Assembly: GCA_900542675.1 (NCBI GenBank)
Contig: UQOT01000095.1
Coordinates: 1 to 6,770, forward strand
Direction: 5' to 3'
DNA: 6,770 bases
DNA from: an uncultured Eubacteriales bacterium
Lineage (GTDB): Bacteria; Bacillota; Clostridia; Monoglobales; Monoglobaceae
A program made the translations under genes and the position numbers. The notes beneath the pieces were generated by a model. It saw only the letters and a program-made list of their open reading frames with translations. It did not search any database and was not told where the DNA came from. Shown here piece after piece: positions 1-5,084 of the stretch (the stretch's first letter is position 1; each line of letters starts with the position of its first letter).

Positions 1-646
1 CAATAGGCAAAAGACCAACCGCAGTGAGAACCGAAAATCTTCCGCCGACGTCATCGGGAACCACAAATGTTTGATATCCCTCTGTGTCCGCAAGGTTTTT
101 CAGCGCGCCCTTAGCTTTATCGGTTGTCGCGTAAATTCTGTCCTTAGCGCCGTCCTTACCATACTTTTCTTCAAGGTAATTCTTGAAAATTCTGAAAGCG
201 ATAGCCGGCTCAGTTGTTGTACCCGACTTAGAAATAATATTAACCGAAACATCCTTGCCTTCAATCGTCTTTAAAACGTCGTTTAAGTAGTTCGGGCTGA
301 TATTATTGCCGGCAAATATAATCTGCGGCTTTGCGTTATAATTATAGAACTGACCGTTTATAAAGTCAACGGCAGCCTTTGCGCCGAGGTATGAACCGCC
401 GATACCTACAACAATTAAAACATCACTGTCATTTCTGATTTTTTCAGCAGCAGCCTTAATTCTCGCAAACTCCTCTTTGTCATAATCAACCGGAAGGTCA
501 ATCCAGCCGAGATAATCATTGCCCGCGCCGGACTTACCCATTAAAACCTTATCTACGGCTTCAATCTGCGCCTGCATATTGTCAATCTCGTCCTGCGCAA
601 AAAATCCGAGCGCTCTCTGGTAGTTAAAAGTTACGTTCTTAGACAT
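1..646 (-). CDS. pgi: Glucose-6-phosphate isomerase, N-terminal part (runs off left edge)
   Basis: Interconverts glucose 6-phosphate and fructose 6-phosphate in glycolysis and gluconeogenesis, in the cytosol. The open frame gives 215 codons from the ATG at 644-646 to the window edge, close to half of the roughly 450 residues usual for bacterial Pgi, so the C-terminal half lies outside. Seen in the sequence: the first SIS sugar-phosphate domain with GIGGSYLGAK at residues 81-90, the phosphate-binding SKSGTTTEP at 139-147, and GGRFSVLTAVG at 201-211, which carries the conserved active-site arginine (Arg203 here). The start is fixed by AGGAG at 656-660, nine bases upstream, and by the typical N-terminus MSKNVTFNYQRAL. 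It has its own promoter (697-725) and is not co-transcribed with the decayed genes upstream. No frameshift or missing motif is visible in this half. Confidence 0.96.
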   Translation of the reverse strand, partial: MSKNVTFNYQRALGFFAQDEIDNMQAQIEAVDKVLMGKSGAGNDYLGWIDLPVDYDKEEFARIKAAAEKIRNDSDVLIVVGIGGSYLGAKAAVDFINGQFYNYNAKPQIIFAGNNISPNYLNDVLKTIEGKDVSVNIISKSGTTTEPAIAFRIFKNYLEEKYGKDGAKDRIYATTDKAKGALKNLADTEGYQTFVVPDDVGGRFSVLTAVGLLPI

Positions 647-856
647 AAATATTTACTCCTTTATATTAATATTTTTATTAAATTCCACTGATAATTATTT
701 TACCATAGTTGTAAAATTTGTGCAATACCTATTAAGAAAAATATTTTAAAATTTTGAAAGTCACGTAAATACGCCATTTCATTAGGGTTTACAGATATAT
801 TTTTTGACAATGGTTTTATTCCATAACGACATATATTTGCATAAGTTTGCATATTC
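647..856. other. AT-rich gap between pgi and the transposon relic
   Basis: Apart from the pgi promoter no gene is visible here on either strand. It holds a direct repeat TTTGCATA (twice around 835-853, about 11 bases apart) and a short ATGG...CCAT hairpin near 810-824. The junction between element and chromosome must lie in or next to this stretch if the relic call is right. Confidence 0.5.
697..725 (-). promoter_or_regulatory. Sigma-A-type promoter of pgi
   Basis: On the minus strand a -35 box TTGCAC (720-725) is followed by exactly 17 bp and the -10 box TAAAAT (697-702), preceded by TGG, which makes an extended -10 (TGN). Transcription should start near 690, giving a leader of about 45 bases before the pgi ATG. 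No riboswitch-like fold is evident in so short a leader. Based on match to consensus and position only. Confidence 0.75.
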
Positions 857-865
857 ACTACTTGA

Positions 866-889
866 AAAGTAGTAAAGAAAGTAGTAAAT
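866..889 (+). repeat. Tandem arm-type integrase binding repeats (DR2-like)
   Basis: Two adjacent 12-bp direct repeats, AAAGTAGTAAAG (866-877) and AAAGTAGTAAAT (878-889), differ at one base and sit in perfect 12-bp phase. The core AGTAGTAAA matches, from memory, the DR2 arm site bound by the N-terminal domain of Tn916 integrase. They lie just downstream of the int stop, where the right-end DR2 sites of Tn916 lie. An inverted related copy, AAGTAGTGAA on the minus strand, overlaps the left edge and creates the perfect palindrome ACTACTT-GAA-AAGTAGT (857-873). Sequence and position are seen; binding is inferred from the family. Confidence 0.7.
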
Positions 890-894
890 ACTAT

Positions 895-1073
895 TTACAT
901 GATACCAAGCTTCAACATTTCATCTTTAACATAACTAAGCCCTGAGTACGAAAGTACCATTGCCAATGATGTGCTACCGCCGGCTTGCCATTCTTATCTA
1001 AATACAAAAAACCGCATTTCCCATCTATCATACGTAAAATTCTATTTTTATTATCGCGCCTTTTAACGCTCAT
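895..1073 (-). pseudogene. int: Tn916-type tyrosine integrase, catalytic domain deleted
   Basis: Integrase of Tn916-like elements is about 400 residues: an N-terminal arm-site DNA-binding domain, a core-binding domain and a tyrosine recombinase domain. From the ATG at 1071-1073 (GAAAGGAG six bases upstream) this frame reads MSVKRRDNKNRILR and then an aligned DGxxxxxYxDxxGKPxxxxxW block, the start of the arm-binding domain, here about five residues shorter between the two blocks than the family I recall. It ends after 53 codons at 912. In the +1 frame the same DNA reads LSYVKDEMLKLGIM to a stop at 895-897, resembling the C-terminal helix of these integrases (compare FDSAMAEMKRL in Tn916). So a large internal deletion, removing the Arg/His/Tyr active site, appears to have joined the two ends out of frame near 960-985. 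The promoter at 1122-1150 is intact, so the short DNA-binding piece may still be made. The C-terminal match is weaker than the N-terminal one. Confidence 0.8.
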
Positions 1074-1088
1074 AATTGCTCCTTTCTC

Positions 1089-1122
1089 TACAATCATTGA
1101 AAGAGCCTCAACAATGATTGTA
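1089..1122. promoter_or_regulatory. 11-bp inverted repeat between int promoter and ribosome binding site
   Basis: TACAATCATTG (1089-1099) and its exact reverse complement CAATGATTGTA (1112-1122) flank a 12-base loop. The right arm touches the -10 box and covers the expected transcription start; the left arm ends three bases before the GAAAGGAG of int. It could be an operator or a leader hairpin. In addition AGCCTC in the loop (1104-1109) is complementary to GAGGCT at 1136-1141 inside the promoter spacer, so an alternative pairing exists in DNA. Symmetry is seen; the role is inference. Confidence 0.6.
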
Positions 1123-1150
1123 TTATATCATAGCCGAGGCTTATATTCAA
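1122..1150 (-). promoter_or_regulatory. Promoter of the int relic
   Basis: On the minus strand TTGAAT (1145-1150) is followed by 17 bp and a perfect TATAAT (1122-1127) preceded by TGA, an extended -10. Predicted start is near 1115, about 40 bases before the int ATG. This is one of the best consensus promoters in the window, although the gene behind it is gutted. Confidence 0.75.
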
Positions 1151-1204
1151 CCCTTATTTATTAAATAAATTTTTTAGGCTATTACTATAGGGATGTACAT
1201 TTAT

Positions 1205-1383
1205 TTAATAATACTCGAATTTTGTTCTCTTAATTAAAATCTTATTACCGTTCTGGATAAAGAAATCAGCGTCTCATTTTCTGCAATGATTCTCCTTAAC
1301 TTCTTTTCACCAACATTAAAATACTCTGCCGCTTGTTTAATTGATAGTGCGTATTTTTCCCACACCGGAATTTGTTGTACTAT
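1205..1383 (-). pseudogene. xis: Tn916-type excisionase, frameshifted and without ATG
   Basis: Tn916-family Xis is a winged-helix excision factor of about 67 residues that helps Int cut the element out. The upstream frame reads QQIPVWEKYALSIKQAAEYF and GEKKLRRIIAEN, a clear Xis N-terminus; the frame then shifts by one base at 1274-1275 and continues DADFFIQNGNKILIKRTKFE to a stop at 1205-1207, the Xis wing and C-terminus. A single-base deletion (AAT-GA-GAC where AAT-GAN-GAC is expected) explains it. Without the repair the frame runs on to 1234 as unrelated residues. The codon at the usual start position is ATA (1381-1383), ten bases after AAAGGA (1394-1399); no ATG, GTG or TTG is in frame there, so the start is probably lost too. 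The C-terminus is a few residues short. It lies upstream of int as in Tn916. Certainly homologous, almost certainly non-functional. Confidence 0.88.
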
Positions 1384-1402
1384 ACAATCACCGTCCTTTG
1401 CG

Positions 1403-1435
1403 TAGGGTGAGCGGGCATTATACCCACCCACCCTA
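1403..1435. repeat. G/C-rich hairpin upstream of xis
   Basis: TAGGGTG (1403-1409) pairs with CACCCTA (1429-1435) across a 19-base loop in which a second GGG/CCC pairing (1413-1415 with 1423-1425) is possible. The minus strand shows three spaced GGG runs here (GGGTGGGTGGG). It is unusually G/C-rich for its surroundings. A TATAAT (1417-1422, minus) sits in the loop but has no convincing -35. It may be an attenuator or terminator upstream of xis; undecided. Confidence 0.5.
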
Positions 1436-1449
1436 TTGTTAATTAAAGG

Positions 1450-1655
1450 TTATTTTATTTCTGATGTCGCATTTGATAACCTCGCACCGTTACTCCCTTT
1501 ACTTATAAACCATTCATTCCAATTATTAGGTAGTTTTGTTATAGTGTCTATGTCTAAGCTGTTATCTTTAGTATATCATCATTACATTTGTTTCTTAATT
1601 GCTTTACAAGTTCTAATAAATCATCCCATGAATCAAAAGGTTCTAATCCTTGCAT
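1450..1655 (-). pseudogene. Broken small ORF of unknown family upstream of xis
   Basis: From the ATG at 1653-1655 the minus strand reads MQGLEPFDSWDDLLELVKQL and on to a TAG at 1554-1556 (33 residues). In a second frame the DNA continues DNSLDIDTITKLPNNWNEWF and then about 18 more residues to a TAA at 1450-1452. Both halves have protein-like composition (acidic, Trp-rich, amphipathic), which suggests one gene of about 68 residues, or the tail of a longer one, broken by a one-base change near 1565-1575. There is no ribosome binding site at the ATG. I do not recognise the family. Position suggests it came with the transposon relic, but it could be older chromosomal debris. Confidence 0.4.
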
Positions 1656-1742
1656 AACTATTAATTAAGTTATCGGATTGTTGATATATTTATTACAATA
1701 TCTTGTATCTTTACGTCTATATTCTTTTCTTTTGTCAGAGGA

Positions 1743-2602
1743 TTATTTTGACATATTCTGCACCGCACTTAAATGTACGGAAACATTATTGTCATAGACG
1801 CAGCTGTATGCATATTTCCTTCCGATTGAACTTTCTGCTCCGCTGCTCCAGACATCATTTTCTATATTATAAATATTAACTGCAGTCTTACTGCCTTCTC
1901 CGCCAATAATGTATAACTTTCCGCTGTATATATTTGTCACGCTGCTTTCTTCCGGATATGACGAAGTTGTTCTATCCCTATATTCCTTTGTGCAGTTATC
2001 AGTATAAAGTACAATTTATCTGCGCACACTATTACATCATTGAAAAATATCCCACCATTTGAAGATGACACAATAGTATTTGTTATTCCGTTAGTTGGAT
2101 CTTTCTCTGTCAAATTATACGGCATATAATATCCGTCTCCCCCGTCCGACTCGCAGCTTGCACTATATGTATAAATCTTTCCGTTGCAAAACGCACTTAT
2201 TGTTTTTTCGTGCCACATCAAACTTGCACGGTTGCCGTAACTTGTCATAGTCCCTGTCTCAGGGTCATACACCGCATATTTGTCACCGATTATATAAATC
2301 AAGCCGTTATATGTATAAACATCACCTATCGCATTATCGGTAATCTCCGCGTGACAAGTCGGTTCAACAGGCTCTTCACTGCTGTCGGGCGCGGATAATT
2401 CGCAATCTTCCTGTGCCGTCGGCTCAGGCTCGGTGTCAGCTTCCAAATCTAAATTCGCTTCTGTACTGTCTCCCAAAGCTTCCGTCTCGCTTTCAACTAC
2501 AACCGCTTCCGATGCGTTTTCCGCAAATACGGCTTCAAAATTAATTATACTTAATAGCATTAACACAACTAATAATAAACTTACAATTCTATTATTTCTT
2601 AC
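1743..2602 (-). pseudogene. Secreted kelch-repeat protein, start lost, frameshifted and 3'-truncated
   Basis: Read with one repair, this encodes a signal peptide (basic RNNR, hydrophobic core SLLLVVLMLLSIINF, cleavage likely after AVFA), an acidic linker of about 65 residues rich in Glu, Asp, Ser and Pro, and then kelch-type beta-propeller blades such as YTYNGLIYIIG, GKLYIIGGEGSKTAVNIYNI and ENDVW. Kelch propellers usually bind proteins or carbohydrates; here it would be outside the cell. Three defects are visible. An ideal AAGGAGG (2611-2617) is followed eight bases later by GTA (2600-2602), not ATG or GTG. One base seems lost at the T run near 2005-2008, where the frame jumps from KLYF to YTDNCTKEY. 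Finally the sequence stops being kelch-like near 1790 (after SCVYDNNV) and ends at 1743-1745. An upstream ATG at 2654-2656 is in frame but has no good ribosome binding site and would bury the signal peptide. The 3' loss coincides with the edge of the transposon relic. Confidence 0.75.
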
Positions 2603-2610
2603 AAAATTTC

Positions 2611-2617
2611 CCTCCTT
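2611..2617 (-). promoter_or_regulatory. Orphan ribosome binding site of the kelch gene
   Basis: AAGGAGG on the minus strand, followed after eight bases by GTA AGA AAT AAT, where a start codon is expected directly before the basic N-terminus of the signal peptide. A TTG overlapping this point is out of frame and meets a stop at once. The site therefore marks the ancestral start and shows that it has been lost. Confidence 0.6.
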
Positions 2618-2678
2618 AAAAGTTAATAATGGACTGAGCAAATTTAATAATAACATTCGCCCAATCCATCGCCTTCAT
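2616..2678 (-). CDS. Possible 20-residue amphipathic peptide
   Basis: The minus strand reads MKAMDWANVIIKFAQSIINF, with the stop codon at 2616-2618 overlapping the ribosome binding site of the kelch gene, an arrangement typical of translational coupling. From the Trp onward the polar residues Asn, Lys, Gln and Asn fall at spacing 4, 3 and 4, and Trp, Val/Ile, Phe, Ile and Phe occupy the opposite face, so an amphipathic helix is expected, of the kind seen in small membrane-active peptides. Against it: neither ATG (2676-2678 or 2667-2669) has a well-spaced ribosome binding site, and a frame this short can arise by chance. No family recognised. Confidence 0.25.
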   Translation of the reverse strand: MKAMDWANVIIKFAQSIINF

Positions 2679-2736
2679 CTATTTGATTAGATTTTGTTTG
2701 TACTACGATATTTTCATAGCACATTTTTAACTTGCC

Positions 2737-2841
2737 TTAATTGAAATTCTTAAATTTTTCTAAGTTCTTTGGTTCCTCCGACTCATAGAATGGCAATGTA
2801 CAAGCAGAATTAACAGCTAAAACAACAAATGCAAAAGCGGC
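2737..2841 (-). pseudogene. AgrD-like cyclic-lactone autoinducer precursor, 5' end missing
   Basis: The 34 codons before the TAA at 2737-2739 have the layout of AgrD-family quorum-sensing precursors: hydrophobic segment AAFAFVVLAV, the conserved NSAC with the ring cysteine (residue 14 of the fragment), a short hydrophobic ring segment TLPFY, and a charged tail ESEEPKNLEKFKNFN with the conserved Glu-Pro pattern. In the family, AgrB cuts and cyclises the peptide to a thiolactone sensed by AgrC; neither gene is in the window. No ATG, GTG or TTG precedes the cysteine in frame; the frame is that of the HD-GYP gene, separated from it only by the stop at 2842-2844. One extra base near 2840-2843 would connect it to an ATG at 2850-2852, giving MSIGK plus the fragment (39 residues, a normal AgrD size), overlapping the end of the HD-GYP gene. 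Otherwise it is a truncated relic fused to the end of that gene. Confidence 0.65.
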
Positions 2842-3594
2842 TTACCTATGCTCATCTGCCGTCATATCGGCGATTACAGACATCATTGCTTTTACAATCT
2901 TTGGATCAAACTGATTGCCGCTGCACTTATTAAACTCTCCCATTATATATTCGCGCGGATACGCTTCACGACCCGGACGTTCGCTCGACATTGCCTCATA
3001 CGCATCCGCAACACCGATTATTCTTGAAAAAATCGGTATACTATCACCTGCCATAGCGTCAGGATAACCGCTTCCATCATATCTTTCGTGATGATGCTTA
3101 ACCGCACCTGCGTATCTCTTAAGCTCCGGCACAGAGCTTATAAACTCCGCGCCCGCAATCGGATGTGCATTCCATTCCTCACGTTCTTCCGGAGTCATAC
3201 TCAGTTTTGATTTATTGAGCAGCTTGTCCGACATATACACCTTCCCCACATCGTGCAAAAGAGCAGCATAATACAACCCATCCAAATCTTTAATTCCAAT
3301 CTTTTCACCTATCCGTCTTGAAATAACGGCAACTCTTCTGCTGTGCCCGCCCGAGTATGGCATCTTTCTCTCGAATGTATCAATCATCGCAAACATAGCA
3401 TCATCCGTCAGACTGCGGGCACATCTCTCAGTTTTCACAACACGCTTTACTGATGTTTTATAATCCGCCTTTACACCGCGTACGGATTTTCGCTTGACAA
3501 TTGCTCCAATACCCATAATCCCCGCTGAAAGCGCCGTTATTGCAGGTGCTGAAACTAACGCGGGGATATTAAACTTTTTACTCTTCTTTTTCAT
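2842..3594 (-). CDS. Membrane-anchored HD-GYP domain protein, probable cyclic-di-GMP phosphodiesterase
   Basis: HD-GYP proteins hydrolyse cyclic di-GMP to GMP or pGpG with a bi- or trinuclear metal centre. The 250-residue protein starts at the ATG at 3592-3594, eight bases after AGGAGG (3603-3608); an in-frame GTG at 3601-3603 overlaps that site and is rejected. A basic start (MKKKSKK) and a moderately hydrophobic stretch at about residues 9-33 suggest one membrane anchor with the domain in the cytosol. HD-GYP signatures are complete: His84, HDxGK at 114-118, His144, HHExxDGxGYP at 168-178 (HHERYDGSGYP) and Asp197 in GVADAYEAM, so activity is expected. It has no sensor or receiver domain, and is shorter than most relatives for that reason. 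The peptidase gene ends 18 bp upstream, so the two are probably co-transcribed. The stop is directly followed, in frame, by the AgrD-like fragment. Confidence 0.9.
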   Translation of the reverse strand: MKKKSKKFNIPALVSAPAITALSAGIMGIGAIVKRKSVRGVKADYKTSVKRVVKTERCARSLTDDAMFAMIDTFERKMPYSGGHSRRVAVISRRIGEKIGIKDLDGLYYAALLHDVGKVYMSDKLLNKSKLSMTPEEREEWNAHPIAGAEFISSVPELKRYAGAVKHHHERYDGSGYPDAMAGDSIPIFSRIIGVADAYEAMSSERPGREAYPREYIMGEFNKCSGNQFDPKIVKAMMSVIADMTADEHR

Positions 3595-3612
3595 TTGTGA
3601 CACCTCCTAAAA

Positions 3613-4941
3613 CTACAAAACTACATTAAACACTCCGTCCGCTTTTGCGACAAGTTCAGTCTCATAGAATCTGCGCATCGCATCGGACATATATGTTACG
3701 TCCTTAACACCTGCCGTCTCATAGCATGAATGCATCGCAAGCTGAGCAAGTCCGATATCCGCCGTATTAATTGAAATATGCTCGCCCGACAGATTGCCGA
3801 GAGTCGAACCGCCCGGCACATCGCTGCGATTGACGTATTCCTGATACGGAACCTTTTCCGCGTCGCAAATCCTTTTAAACACCGCCTCTGAAACAGCGTC
3901 TGTCGTATACTTCTGCTGTGCATTATACTTTATAACCACACCGCCGTTTAAAACAGGCTTATTTGTCGGGCACGCCTTTTCCTCATAGTTTGGATGCACC
4001 GCGTGTCCGTTATCCGCCGATAACATAAAGCTTGACGCAAGAGTGCGTATAAATTCTGCTTCATCCATACCGATACCCGCTGAAATTCTAAAGAGCACGT
4101 CATACAAAAATGTTGACTTAGCGCCCTGCTTGGTTCCGCTTCCAACCTCTTCATTGTCAAAAACACAGTAAACCTTGGCAGAGCCTGACGGCTTAGACTC
4201 TAAAAGAGCTTTAAGCGACAAATATGCACATTCTAAGTTATCTATTCTCGGAGATAAGAAAAACTCATCTTCCGCCCCTGCAATTACACCTTTTTCGCGA
4301 TTATATAAAAACAAATCCGTGCCCAACACTTCTGCCTTTTCACCGTCCGCAGCCGCTTTTTTGAGCAGCTTACAAAATGCGTCTTTTTCACCTCCGCCGC
4401 AGATAAGCGGCAGCATATCCTTCTGAGCATTATAACTGTACCCATCATTGACCGAACGGTTCATATGAATAGCCAGACTCGGTATAACAGCAATGTTTTT
4501 GTCAAAATTGATAAGCCTTGCTTCAACTCCATTATCTGTTGAAACCAGAACTCTGCCGGCAATTGAGAGCGGTCTGTCAAACCATGTTGAGCATATCATT
4601 CCGCCGTACTTTTCGATATTCAGCTTCAAATATTCGCCGCACACCGTCATTTCGGGATTTGGCTTTATTTTAAAGCACGGTGAATCGCCATGACTCGCAA
4701 CTGCCATAAAACCGCCGATATTCAGCTTTTCAGGCAAGCAAATTGCAATAATCGATGACATATTTCTTGTGACAAAATACTTGCCGCCCGGCTTTACATC
4801 CCACTTTTCTGACTCACTTAGCCGAATATATCCGTTTTTTTCAAGCTTTTCAGAAATATTATGAACCGCCTGAAACACGGTTGGGCTCTTATCTATAAAA
4901 TCAATAACCTCACTTGCTGCATTTATATATTTATTTTTCAT
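3613..4941 (-). CDS. M18-family zinc aminopeptidase (probable aspartyl aminopeptidase type)
   Basis: M18 peptidases remove N-terminal residues, often acidic ones, from peptides in the cytosol, using two metal ions. The 442-residue length is normal. Seen in order: His84-x-Asp86 in VASHGDSP, Asp234 in SPRIDN, the Glu264-Glu265 pair in FDNEEVGSGT (catalytic base and metal ligand), Asp310 in SADNGHAVHP, and His404 in AMHSCYET, so the metal and catalytic residues are all present. The start ATG (4939-4941) follows AAAAGGAGG with ideal spacing. The promoter at 5024-5051 drives it; HD-GYP follows 18 bp downstream. The divergent neighbour is an amino acid transporter, which suits a role in peptide or amino acid use. 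Substrate preference cannot be read from the sequence. Proteins of this kind are often named ApeB or PepM18; I leave the symbol blank. Confidence 0.95.
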   Translation of the reverse strand: MKNKYINAASEVIDFIDKSPTVFQAVHNISEKLEKNGYIRLSESEKWDVKPGGKYFVTRNMSSIIAICLPEKLNIGGFMAVASHGDSPCFKIKPNPEMTVCGEYLKLNIEKYGGMICSTWFDRPLSIAGRVLVSTDNGVEARLINFDKNIAVIPSLAIHMNRSVNDGYSYNAQKDMLPLICGGGEKDAFCKLLKKAAADGEKAEVLGTDLFLYNREKGVIAGAEDEFFLSPRIDNLECAYLSLKALLESKPSGSAKVYCVFDNEEVGSGTKQGAKSTFLYDVLFRISAGIGMDEAEFIRTLASSFMLSADNGHAVHPNYEEKACPTNKPVLNGGVVIKYNAQQKYTTDAVSEAVFKRICDAEKVPYQEYVNRSDVPGGSTLGNLSGEHISINTADIGLAQLAMHSCYETAGVKDVTYMSDAMRRFYETELVAKADGVFNVVL

Positions 4942-4991
4942 AAAAAATCCTCCTTTTGTACAGTATAACCATAATTAATATGTATAATATC

Positions 4992-5020
4992 TTTACAAAA
5001 CAGATTTAATATATAACAAT
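4992..5020 (+). promoter_or_regulatory. Weak candidate promoter for the transporter gene
   Basis: TTTACA (4992-4997), 17 bp, AACAAT (5015-5020) is the best-spaced pair I could find on the plus strand, with five and four of six consensus matches. A perfect TATAAT at 4983-4988 lacks a correctly spaced -35. If either is used, the divergent transcripts start inside the same 140-bp gap and overlap or compete. Low certainty in so AT-rich a stretch. Confidence 0.25.
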
Positions 5021-5023
5021 TAA

Positions 5024-5051
5024 ATTATAACACATATTATAGTAAAGTCAA
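5024..5051 (-). promoter_or_regulatory. Promoter of the peptidase/HD-GYP operon
   Basis: Minus strand: TTGACT (5046-5051), 16 bp, then a perfect TATAAT (5024-5029) preceded by TGT, an extended -10. The start near 5017 gives a leader of about 75 bases that is very AT-rich and has no obvious attenuator. The -35 box lies only about 30 bases from the start codon of the divergent transporter gene. Confidence 0.75.
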
Positions 5052-5084
5052 GAATTGATAATAATAAGAAAAGGAGATGAGATG

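Larger units (their letters stand above)
857..1790 (-). mobile_element. Relic of the right end of a Tn916/Tn1549-like conjugative transposon
   Basis: The minus strand keeps the order found at the right end of Tn916-family elements: xis, then int, then arm-type integrase binding repeats, then the element end. Here xis is frameshifted and has lost its ATG, int has lost its catalytic domain, and none of the conjugation or cargo genes is present. The left limit given is the edge of the recognisable palindrome and repeats; the true transposon end probably lies between there and the pgi promoter, roughly 730-856, and I could not locate it because these elements make no long target duplication. The right limit is where the kelch reading frame stops looking like kelch; 1656-1790 contains only broken frames. 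The relic cannot move by itself. Confidence 0.7.

Noticed and set aside
804..832. A perfect TTGACA on the plus strand at 804-809
   Set aside because: No acceptable -10 box at 16-18 bp spacing and no gene downstream on that strand.
866..889. CRISPR or plasmid iteron array
   Set aside because: Only two 12-bp copies without spacers, no rep or cas gene, and a better explanation as integrase arm sites.
1151..1170. AT-rich palindrome between xis and the int promoter (ATTTATTAAATAAAT-like) as a terminator
   Set aside because: All-AT stem of about five pairs, too weak, and expected by chance in such AT-rich sequence.
1384..1431. A longer xis starting from GTG at 1429-1431
   Set aside because: The extra residues are encoded by the G/C-rich hairpin, do not resemble Xis, and the real ribosome binding site lies downstream at 1394-1399.
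1403..1435. G-quadruplex upstream of xis
   Set aside because: Only three GGG runs occur close together on the minus strand; a fourth is lacking within usual loop length, so a simple hairpin is the better reading.
2433..2690. An 85-codon plus-strand open frame opposite the kelch signal peptide and linker
   Set aside because: It is the antisense of the acidic linker (Ser/Thr/Ala-rich by complement) and has no ribosome binding site; the minus strand has the recognisable signal peptide.
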